The notes below the pieces were generated by a model, which was not told where the DNA came from, did no database searches, and saw nothing but the letters and a program-made list of their open reading frames with translations. This document shows positions 1 through 9,300 of a stretch of 64,000 nt of DNA, piece after piece. The DNA is from Dechloromonas sp. HYN0024 (lineage in GTDB: Bacteria > Pseudomonadota > Gammaproteobacteria > Burkholderiales > Rhodocyclaceae). How positions within the stretch are numbered: the first letter of the stretch is position 1; the number at the start of each line of letters is the position of its first letter. The translations under genes were made by a program, and so were the position numbers. The stretch lies in NCBI RefSeq assembly GCF_003441615.1, contig NZ_CP031842.1, positions 1,320,501-1,384,500 on the forward strand, read 5' to 3'.

Positions 1-890
1 TTCGCGGAGCGTCGCACGCCTTCGATGCCGAAGCCTATCTGGCCGGCAAACAGTCGCCGGTCTTCTTCGGTTCGGCGGTTAACAACTTTGGTGTGCAAAG
101 CCTCCTTGACGCCGTGGTTGACCTGTCACCCGCGCCGATAGCCCGTCCTGCCGTGACCCGCAAGGTTGAGCCGAACGAGCCGAAGTTCTCCGGCTTTGTC
201 TTCAAGATCCAGGCCAATATGGATCCCAAGCACCGTGACCGTATCGCCTTCCTGCGTGTCTGTTCCGGCAAGTTCGAGCGGGGCATGAAGGTCAAGCAGG
301 GTGGGGCCGGCAAGTTGCTGTCCGTCAACAACGCCATCACCTTCATGGCGCGCGACCGCAGCACCACTGACGAAGCCTATCCGGGCGACATCATCGGCAT
401 CCCCAATCACGGCACGATCCGCCTTGGCGAAACCTTCACCGAGGGCGAAGAACTGCGCTTCACCGGCATCCCGTCCTTTGCCCCGGAACACTTCCGTCTG
501 GCCCGCATCGCCAATCCGCTGAAGATCAAGCAGTTGCAAAAGGGCTTGCAGCAATTGGCCGAGGAGGGGGCGACCCAGTTGTTCCGTCCCTTGTCGGGAA
601 CCGACCTGATCCTTGGCGCGGTCGGCACACTGCAGTTCGACGTGGTGGCCAGCCGCCTTGAGCATGAATACGGCGTGCAGGTCATTTTCGAGCACTACAA
701 CTGCGCGACGGCCCGCTGGATCCATGGTGACGCCGACGAACTGCGCCAGATTTCCGACCGCTACAGCGCCAACGTCGCACTCGACGGCGCCGATGACCCG
801 GTCTATCTGGCACCGAACAATGTCTATCTCAACATGGTCAAGGAAAAGTATCCCAAGCTTCGATTCCTTGAAGCACGTGAAGTGATCTGA
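1..890 (+). CDS. prfC: Peptide chain release factor 3, C-terminal part
   Basis: This is the 3' part of a translational GTPase gene; the reading frame is already open at the window edge, so the start and the G domain lie outside. The visible part carries the segment FFGSAVNNFGVQSLLDAVVD that closes the GTPase domain. It continues into domain II (FVFKIQANMDPKHRDRIAFLRVCSG) and the RF3 C-terminal domain (GAVGTLQFDVVASRLEHEYG). RF3 uses GTP to recycle RF1 and RF2 from the ribosome after peptide release. EF-G and TypA share domain II, but the C-terminal motif is that of RF3. The stop lies two bases before the moaE ATG, so the two are probably cotranscribed. Confidence 0.93.
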   Translation, partial: RGASHAFDAEAYLAGKQSPVFFGSAVNNFGVQSLLDAVVDLSPAPIARPAVTRKVEPNEPKFSGFVFKIQANMDPKHRDRIAFLRVCSGKFERGMKVKQGGAGKLLSVNNAITFMARDRSTTDEAYPGDIIGIPNHGTIRLGETFTEGEELRFTGIPSFAPEHFRLARIANPLKIKQLQKGLQQLAEEGATQLFRPLSGTDLILGAVGTLQFDVVASRLEHEYGVQVIFEHYNCATARWIHGDADELRQISDRYSANVALDGADDPVYLAPNNVYLNMVKEKYPKLRFLEAREVI

Positions 891-892
891 GC

Positions 893-1345
893 ATGACCGT
901 CCGGGTACAGGAAGCCGATTTCGATCTGGGTGCCGAATTGCTGGCGCTCCGTGCGGCTGATGCCCGGATTGGCGCACTGGCCAGTTTTCTCGGCCTGGTC
1001 CGCGACATGAATGATGGGGCCAGCGTCGCCGAAATGATGCTGGAGCACTACCCCGGCATGACCGAAAAGGCACTCGACGAGATCGTTGCCGAGGCGAAAG
1101 GCCGCTGGGACATCTACGACGCACTGGTCATCCACCGCGTCGGACCACTCCAGCCCTGCGACCAGATCGTCCTGGTCGCCGTAACCAGCGCCCACCGCGG
1201 CGAAGCCTTCGCCGCCTGCGAATTCATCATGGATTACCTGAAAACCCGCGCCCCCTTCTGGAAGCGCGAAGCTACCCCGCAAGGTGCCCGCTGGGTCGAC
1301 GCCCGCGACACCGACGACAGCGCGGCAGCGCGCTGGCAGAAGTAG
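893..1345 (+). CDS. moaE: Molybdopterin synthase catalytic subunit
   Basis: A 150-residue protein of the usual MoaE length. MoaE is the large subunit of molybdopterin synthase; with thiocarboxylated MoaD it inserts two sulfurs into precursor Z (cPMP) to make molybdopterin. Recognisable blocks are GALASFLGLVRDMN near residues 27-40, LEHYPGMTEKALDEI, ALVIHRVGPLQPCDQIVLVAV and the C-terminal KTRAPFWKRE, which holds the conserved active-site lysines. The ATG follows the prfC stop by two bases. No moaD or moeB is in view, so its partner is encoded elsewhere. Confidence 0.93.
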   Translation: MTVRVQEADFDLGAELLALRAADARIGALASFLGLVRDMNDGASVAEMMLEHYPGMTEKALDEIVAEAKGRWDIYDALVIHRVGPLQPCDQIVLVAVTSAHRGEAFAACEFIMDYLKTRAPFWKREATPQGARWVDARDTDDSAAARWQK

Positions 1346-1424
1346 AAATTACGGCGTCGCCAGTTGGATTTATTGTGCGGTGCGGCGGTTGGACTGGCGG
1401 TTCTGGGGACGGCTCTTTTCGGCC

Positions 1425-3048
1425 CAGAGCGTGTAAAAACGCTGCGCAGATCTACCCCACGGAAAGTTGTCGCAAGTAGTTTGGCTGTAGCAAGGCAGAA
1501 ATATTGATTGGGAAGCGCAATGGGCAAAGCAAAAAGGCCCTATTGGGCCTGCATCGCTCCAATTAATGCCGCAACTCCCAATATTTTCATCACCCGCTTC
1601 AAATTGTAGGCAAGCACCTGCAAACTCATTTCGGCACTAACTCGATCCAGTGTTCGAGTCAGGAAATGAGCGCCACCCATCCATAACTTGAGAGTACCAA
1701 AGGGATGTTCAACCGTCTGGCGGCGGATGCGCATGCTGTCAGGAGCCTGGTCTAGCCGAATCTGCATCTCTTCGAGCACCGTTTGATGCTCCCAGCGACT
1801 AACGCGTCGGTAATCACTTGGTGTGCATTGTTCCTTGATAGTGCAGCGCGGGCAGTGCGAACTCCAGTAGCGGTGAAGTTTCAACCCAGCTTCGATGCGT
1901 GAGAAGCGCCAGATCAAACGCTGTCCTGCCGGGCACTGATACTCATTGGCTGCCGGATCGTAAATGAAGTCGGCCTTATCGAAACGGCCATCGGCCTTGG
2001 CTCCAGAGGTTCCCGTTTTGGGGACGATTGCGGTAATGCCAGCCTGCTGGCAGGCGAGGATTTCATCGCTTTTGAAGTACCCACGATCAGCGATCACCGT
2101 TAGATCGCTGACACTCATGGCCTCACGTGCTTGCTTGGCCATATTCGAGAGTTGATCTCGGTCAGTGCCAATGTTGGTGACTTCGTGAACCACGATCAGG
2201 TGGTGCTTTGCATCAACCGCCGTCTGGACGTTGTAGCCCACGACGCCTGTGCCGCGCGTCTTCATGGAGCGAGCATCCGGATCGGTCAGGGAAATCTGCT
2301 TGTCTGGCGATTGCTCAAGTTCGACCTCGATCTCCTTGAGCTTTTGCATTTGCGCCTTCAGTGCCGAAATCTTATCACTGAGCCGCTCTGTCTTGGCTTG
2401 GGCGATTTCCGGCGCCTGCCGATCTGCCGTATCCAGCTCGGTCAAATATCGATTGATGCTCGATTCGATCTCTTCCATTCGGCGTTGTAATTTCGCCCTG
2501 GTGAAATTCCGGTCCCGGTTATTCACCGCCTTAAATTTGCTGCCATCAATGGCGACCAAGGCTTCAGTGAAGAAATTCAATTGCTGACACAGAACGACGA
2601 ATTGACGGCAAACATTGCGGATGGGCTTGCCATTGTCCTTGCGGAAGTTGGCAATCGTCTTGTGGTCAGGCGTGAGGCGCCCCATAAGCCACATCAGTTC
2701 AACATTTCGTTGTGCCTCTCGCTCTAACCGGCGACTCGACTGGATGCGGTTGAGATAACCGTAGATATAGAGTTTCAGTAGCACCGCTGGATGGTAGGCT
2801 GGCCGACCCGTCTCTGCCGGATCAACACCATCAAAACCGAGATTACCTAGCGACAGTTCATCGACGAAGACATCAATAACCCGGACTGGATTCGACTCAG
2901 TTATGTAGTCGTCGAGTAACTCTGGCAGCAATGTGCTTTGAGTCCTGCTTTCGCCTTGAACGAAACGCTTCATCTCGCCCACCTTAATATCAATGCCTAT
3001 TGCATTGACCCAGCCAAGCACAATTCGTTCACGTTTTTACACACTCTG
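1425..3048 (-). mobile_element. IS1182-type insertion sequence
   Basis: One transposase gene is bounded by 17-bp terminal inverted repeats. CAGAGCGTGTAAAAACG at 1425-1441 matches CAGAGTGTGTAAAAACG read inward from 3048, with one mismatch. The repeats are flanked on both sides by GGCC (1421-1424 and 3049-3052), a 4-bp palindromic direct repeat consistent with a target duplication. The element separates moaE from recombinase debris. The boundaries were set by eye from the repeats. Confidence 0.8.
1540..2973 (-). CDS. IS1182-family transposase
   Basis: A DDE transposase of about 477 residues. The N-terminal DUF772-type block includes GRPAYHPAVLLKLYIYGYLN and LMWLMGRLTPDHKTIANFRKDN. DDE-type blocks AIDGSKFKAVNN and VIADRGYFKSDEI follow, with a predicted coiled-coil stretch between them near residues 150-230. 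A Cys-rich block (CPAGQ...CPRCTIKEQC) precedes the C-terminal EHPFGTLKLWMG motif. I chose the internal Met that starts MKRFVQGESR. The frame stays open 16 codons further upstream, but that stretch approaches the terminal repeat. It looks intact. Confidence 0.85.
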   Translation of the reverse strand: MKRFVQGESRTQSTLLPELLDDYITESNPVRVIDVFVDELSLGNLGFDGVDPAETGRPAYHPAVLLKLYIYGYLNRIQSSRRLEREAQRNVELMWLMGRLTPDHKTIANFRKDNGKPIRNVCRQFVVLCQQLNFFTEALVAIDGSKFKAVNNRDRNFTRAKLQRRMEEIESSINRYLTELDTADRQAPEIAQAKTERLSDKISALKAQMQKLKEIEVELEQSPDKQISLTDPDARSMKTRGTGVVGYNVQTAVDAKHHLIVVHEVTNIGTDRDQLSNMAKQAREAMSVSDLTVIADRGYFKSDEILACQQAGITAIVPKTGTSGAKADGRFDKADFIYDPAANEYQCPAGQRLIWRFSRIEAGLKLHRYWSSHCPRCTIKEQCTPSDYRRVSRWEHQTVLEEMQIRLDQAPDSMRIRRQTVEHPFGTLKLWMGGAHFLTRTLDRVSAEMSLQVLAYNLKRVMKILGVAALIGAMQAQ

Positions 3049-3174
3049 GGCCACAACCAGCCGGTCGCGGTTACGTTTCAATTTTGCGCGTGGCGCGCCA
3101 GTTGATCGAGTTGAACGGCCGCTATTCGGAGATCAAATTGACGACATTGCCGCTGCAACCTACCGGCTGATGCA

Positions 3175-3346
3175 GGTGCCGGTTGCCCTGAGTCGCGAGG
3201 AAGTGGCGCTCCTGATCGAGGCGGCAGGGAACACCAAGTATCAGACCGTACTCTCTTTCTGGCCTACGGCACCGGATTGCGCGCAGGCAAGTGGCGGCCC
3301 TGAAGGTGGGTGAAATAGACAGCCAGCGCATGACTATCGCCATACA
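3175..3346 (+). pseudogene. Tyrosine recombinase (phage-integrase type) fragment
   Basis: The first frame reads VPVALSREEVALLIEAAGN then TKYQTVLS, the start of the catalytic domain of a tyrosine recombinase. The continuation is spread over the other two frames: LAYGTGLRA in one, then VAALKVGEIDSQRMTI in the other. Two frameshifts and loss of the C-terminal catalytic R-H-R-Y part make this a dead fragment. Such integrases often accompany IS91-like transposases, but none is present here. The rest of 3053-3381 holds nothing else I recognise. Confidence 0.6.
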
Positions 3347-3381
3347 AGACTTTTATCTGGGTATTCTTTTTCCAAGCCAGA

Positions 3382-6300
3382 TCAAACTGTTGAGAACCAA
3401 GCGTGTGTTGCCTGTGCGCTCAGATCAAAACCATCGTAGTTGGTGGGCGTTATCTCAAGCTTGAAATCGCCCTCCTGCACCACGGCAAAGGAAACTGACA
3501 TCGCCATTTGCAAATGACCGGTCATCGGGCTGGTATCGTTCCAGTTCAGTGCGATGCTTCCTGTGCTTCCACTTTCTGTGGCCGTACCTGTTGCGGCGAC
3601 ATTGGCTCCTTCTTCAGTCGTGCTTACGCTGTTGAAATGCAGCACGGAGGCATCGTAACCCAAGGTCAGATTGAGCAGGCTGAGACCTGTGCCACTGCCA
3701 TTGTCGTCCGCCGGATTCAGCTTGCCCGGATCGACAGACTCATCAACAAGGAAGTCAAAGCTCAGGATGTTGCCGACGCGTGTGCTACTGCTCGGCGTGA
3801 TCGCACCCATGTCGCTCAGGTAGAGTTTTAGCGAAGTGCTGGCGGTTTGTGCCGCTGAATCGGTTGCCTGGATGGTCAGGCTGACTGGGGCCGTAATGCT
3901 GGCGGTGGCGCCGGAAATGACGCCAGTGTTGCTGTCGAGGGCGAGACCGCCCGGCAAAGCGCCGCTGGTGATCTGGTAGGTCAGGGCATCGGTGTCGGTG
4001 AATAGCGATGCCAGGGTGACATTGACCGCGTTTATATCTGCACTGGCATGAGTACTGGCGGCAACGAGAGGTGGCGAGTTGCCCAGACTGAGGGTCTGGT
4101 CGGAAAAGACCAGTGTTTCGATGCCGATCAGTGAGTCTGTGCCATCGTTACCGTTGCCGGTGACGTTGTCCACCACGGTGTATCGTCCGCCGCCCAGGTC
4201 GGTCAGGGTGTATTCGCTACGCCCTCCCGCGTAGATTGCACGGTCGGTCCCAGATCCTCCGGTCAGACTGTCGTTACCCAGCCCCCCCGTCAGGGTGTCA
4301 TTCCCCAGGCCGCCATTTATGGTGTCATTACCGGCGCGGCCGTCGAGATTGTTGTCGGCATCATTACCGATGATCGTGTCAGCCGCAGTGCTGCCGATAG
4401 CGTTTTCGATAATGCAGTTGTAGGAGATGGAGAGATTGTCCGTACCCCAGTAAGTGCTGGCGCTGGAGGGGGCTGTGGCGCGGGTATGCAACGAACTGAA
4501 GGTTCCCGGCGTCAGGTTGATGGTGCTGCCGAAGGTGTAATTTGAGATATCGATCGTGTCGATGCCACCACCATCCCAGATATTCTTGAAGAATGGCTGT
4601 GTTGGATCGTAGGTATAGACGTCGTTTCCAGCGTTGTAGCTGTTGTTGACCCCGTAGAGATATTGAATGGTTGCGACATCGTAAATCATCGGTGTCGACG
4701 GATAAATCTCGTCGCCGGTGCTGGTGTTGATGGTCGCATCGTTGCGATATACGTAAGACATGATCGAGTTGGTGCGCATGTCCACCAGACCGTAAGTCTC
4801 CAAAAGAGGTGCTTCGCCGGGATTCGCTCCTGGATGCTTAAGACCAAGTGCGTGCCCGGTTTCGTGGGTCATCGTGCCATAGGGGCGGCTCCCTTCGAAC
4901 GGGTTGGTAGCATTGGCGTAATTGGTACTGACATTCAGCCAGATATCGCCGCAGTATTCGCCCGAGCCCGGGTAATAGGCCGATCCGGTGCTGGTTACGG
5001 CTGGATCGTCATAGCTGCCATAGCGCAGTTGACCACATGTCCCAGCGGCGGCGCTGGCTGTGGCAGAGGTACTCACATCTTCAATGACTTCATCGAAGAT
5101 GATGCCGCTGATACTGGAATATTTGGCGAGAACGGTTCTGGCAGCAACTTTTTGCGCATCGGTAAACTCCCTGAACGGGCCGTCAAGCGTGGTTTCATAC
5201 GACGGCTGGGCCTTCATGAAGCTATAACTGATATGTATCGGCGTACCGAGCGGGCTGGCACTGTTCCAGCGACTTCCCGCAGCGTTTTCCACGCAGTTGA
5301 TGAAATCGGTCTTGATATCAATGGTGAAGGTGCTGGCGGCGCTGGAGATGCCATCGCTGGCCGTCACCTTGACTTGAAGCTGGCCGAAATCGGCCGCTCC
5401 GGCGGTTCCGGAAAAAGTGCGCGTGGCAGCATTGAAAGTCAGCCAGTCTGGAAGCTGGCTACCATCTGCCTGTGTCGCCGAGTAGGTAAGCACGTCTGTT
5501 GGATCGGCATCATAGAAGGCGTTGGCTGGAATCTGATAATTCAGGATATTGGTGGTCATGCTGGCTGGCCGGATGCTCCCGGCCGAGGCCATCAGGGCAT
5601 GGTTGGTCAGCCCGCCGCCCAAACGTAGCGCGCCAAAATTGTTGCTGGTGCTTTCTCCGATGGCGACCAGTTCGCCGGATGTTGCCATGGCAATATCGTG
5701 AATAATGGAAGTGTTCGCGCCAAACTTTGCGGTCAATGAGCCCATCGCGTTGAAACTGGTATCCAGCGATCCATCCGTATTAAAGCGGGCGATCAGTCCG
5801 CTGGCGTTTGAGTCGGTGCTGCCGGCGACGAGAATCTTCCCGTCGGCTTCAATGTCCAGGCTGAAGAATTTGTCGTTCGCCCCATTCCCCTGTCCAAAAG
5901 TGGCATAGCCGTTGGTTCCGAAAGTCGTATCGAGCGTTCCGCTGGCACTCAGGTGAATCACCACGCCATCGAAGGTGCCACCCGATGCACGGGAGTAGCC
6001 GGCGAGCAATATCGAATCATCGGCGAGAACCTTGACGTCGGTGATGTAGTCGTATTTGTTGTGATCCAAGACCAGTTTACCGGCCGAACCGAAGGTCGCA
6101 TCCAAGGCGCCAGCGCTGGTGTAGCGGGCGATTGCGAAGTCAGAAACATTGGTACCGTTTGGTGTTGTCGTACCCGCGACAATGATCTTGCCGTTGCTTT
6201 GCTGCGCAAGGCCATCGATTTCAGACATTTGCGACGCAACGAAGTAGCCGGCGACCGTGCCTGTCGTGTTGAAGGTGGTGTCTAGCGTTCCATTGGCGTT

Positions 6301-9300
6301 GTAGCGCAGGAGTTCATACTGGGAGCCAGTGGTCCCGCCATATCCGCCAGCGATGATCTTGCCATCCGACTGGATAGCCAATGCATTTAGTTGTTCCGCA
6401 GCGGTGCCGGTCGAGTAGGTGATTTTGCCGGTGGTATTGAACGTGGTATCGAGTGATCCGTCCGTGTTGTAACGGACGAGCGCCAGATCGGTTTTACTGC
6501 CAGAACTACCGGCGACAACGATTTTCCCATCGGTTTGCAATGCCAGTGCATGTTCCTCGTCAACGCCACTTAGATCCGTCGTTAGTTTTCCGTCTCCAGA
6601 AAAACTGGTATCGAGCGAGCCGTCAGTGTTGTAGCGAACAACCGCAAAGTCACTTCCCGAATAGCCTGCCGCGATATATTTCCCATCACCTTGTATGGCA
6701 AGGGACATGGCGAAATCGTTGGCTGCTGGCGTCGCGGGGGCAACTATGTCAGTTTCCAGTTTGCCATCACTACTAAAGGTCGGATCGAGGTTGCCGCCCA
6801 GACTGACGACGGGGGCGTGGTTGGCGCCCACCGCACTGACCAGGGCGGTGGCGGCACTGGTTGACGACTCGGCCGTGCCATGACCATCGAGATAGCTGGC
6901 CGTGGCGGAGATTGTCTTCCCCGTTTCGCTGGCTGTCAGGGTGTAGGTGCTGCCCGTTGCTCCGGTAATTGCCGAGCCGTTGGCATTCCATTGGTAGCTA
7001 ACCGCTCCCATGCCGTCGGCGTCATTGAGCGTGTTCAAGGCGGTCAGAACATTGCCAACCGTGACTGCGCCAGTAATCGCGATGCTGCCGGTCGGCAGAT
7101 CGTTGGCGCCGGTCAGGTTGATGACCAGGTCGGCTGTCGTCGGTGTTGTAACAATGCCATCCGTGATGGTGACCGTAAACGTTTCCGAAATATTGGTGGC
7201 GATCGCGTTGATCGCCGCATTGTTGGGTGTGAATGTATAGGCGCCGGTGCCGGAATTGACCTGCAAGCTGCCATAAACCCCGACTAGCGACGAGAGACTG
7301 CCAATCACCGTGCCGCCCGAAATGCCGTAGGTCAGTGTGTTGTTGTCGGCATCGGAACCACTCAGCGTTGCACCGCTGCTGACAAAGATGTTGGCGGAAC
7401 TAGTATCGACGTACGCGATAGGGTTCGGTGTGGCCAGCGTCGGGGACGTATTTCCACCGCTGCCACCACTACTGGCAATCAATGTCGTTGCCGCACTCGC
7501 AACGCTTTCAGCAGTACCATGACTGTCAGTGTATGAGGCCGTCGCCGTCACGGTTTTTCCGACCTGGGCTGCTGTAAGCGTAAAGGAGGAGCCAGAAGCG
7601 AGCGTGGCGCCGGTATTGTCTTTCCAGGTGTAGGTGATGGCCCCCAGTCCATCGGCATCGGCGAGCGAGTTGCTGGCCGTCAGGGCTTGACCCTGTGTGG
7701 CGGTGCCGCTGATGGTGACAGAGCCTGTCGGCAGGTCATTGACGTTGGCGACTGCACTGGTGGCCAGGCTGGTTTTGCTTTCGGCGGTCCCATGACCATC
7801 GGTATACGCGGCGGTGACCGTGACCGTCTTGCCGACCTGTCCTTCAGCGAGGGTTAGGCTTGAGCCGGTGCCCAGGGTTGCGCCGGTATTGTCTTTCCAG
7901 GTGTAGGTGATGGCCCCCAGTCCATCGGCATCGGCCAGCGAATTGCTGGCCGTCAGGGTTTGACCCTGTGTGGCGGTGCCGCTGATGGTGATAGAGCCTG
8001 TCGGCAGGTCATTGACGTTGGCGACTGCACTGGTGGCCAGGCTGGTTTTGCTTTCGGCGGTCCCATGACCATCGGTATACGCGGCGGTGACCGTGACCGT
8101 CTTGCCGACCTGTCCTTCAGCGAGAGTCAGGCTTGAGCCGGTGCCCAAGGTGGCACCGGTATTGTCTTTCCAGGTGTAGGTGATGGCCCCCAGTCCATCG
8201 GCATCGGCCAGCGAATTGCTGGCCGTCAGGGTTTGACCCTGTGTGGCGGTGCCGCTGATGGTGACAGAGCCTGTCGGCAGGTCATTGACGTTGGCGACTG
8301 CACTGGTGGCCAGGCTGGTTTTGCTTTCGGCGGTCCCATGACCATCGGTATACGCGGCGGTGACGGTGATCGCCTTGCCGACCTGTCCTTCAGCCAGGGT
8401 CAGGCTTGAGCCGGTGCCCAAGGTGGCACCGGTATTGTCTTTCCAGGTGTAGGTGATGGCCCCCAGTCCATCGGCATCGGCCAGCGAATTGCTGGCCGTC
8501 AGGGTTTGACCCTCTGTGGCGGTGCCGCTGATGGTGACAGAGCCTGTCGGCAGGTCATTGACGTTGGCGACTGCACTGGTGGCCAGGCTGGTTTTGCTTT
8601 CGGCGGTCCCATGACCATCGGTATACGCGGCGGTGACGGTGATCGCCTTGCCGACCTGTCCTTCAGCCAGGGTCAGGCTTGAGCCGGTGCCCAAGGTGGC
8701 ACCGGTATTGTCTTTCCAGGTGTAGGTGATGGCCCCCAGTCCATCGGCATCGGCCAGCGAATTGCTGGCCGTGAGCGTTTGACCCTGTGTCGCGGTGCCG
8801 CTTATGGTGACTGTGCCGGTAGGGAGATCGTTAGTGCCGGTGAGGTTTAAGGAGAGAATTGACTGGGTGCTGACAAGACCATCAGAAACCGTGACCACGA
8901 AGTCTTCGCTGGCGTTGGCGGTAAGACCGTTGATGCTCGTATTGTTTGGTTTAACAGTATAAGCACCGCTGCTGGTGATGACCTCGAGTGTCGCGTAGGT
9001 GCCGATCTTCGTGGCTATGCCTCCAGCCACACTGCTCCCGACAATGCCGTATGAGAGGGTATCTCCGTCAGTGTCATTGCCAGCGAGGATTCCAGTGATA
9101 TTGGCGAATGTGTCGGGGCTACTGGTGTCTGTGTAGGCCGCGCTGGCGGGAGCGGCGAGTGTTGGAGCGTGATTGGTCGTCGATAGTGTGGTTACCGCAG
9201 TGGTTTCCAGGCTGGTGGTGTTTTCCAGATGCCCGAGGCCGTCGGTATAGCTGGCAATTACCGTGATTTTCTTGCCGACTTCGCCGGCGGTGAGTGTCAG

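Noticed and set aside
126..1124. A 332-codon minus-strand frame across prfC and moaE
   Set aside because: Antisense shadow of two conserved genes; no domain recognised.
7465..8829. Possible CRISPR array because of regular repeats
   Set aside because: The 273-bp units are in-frame coding repeats without spacers; no cas genes are present.
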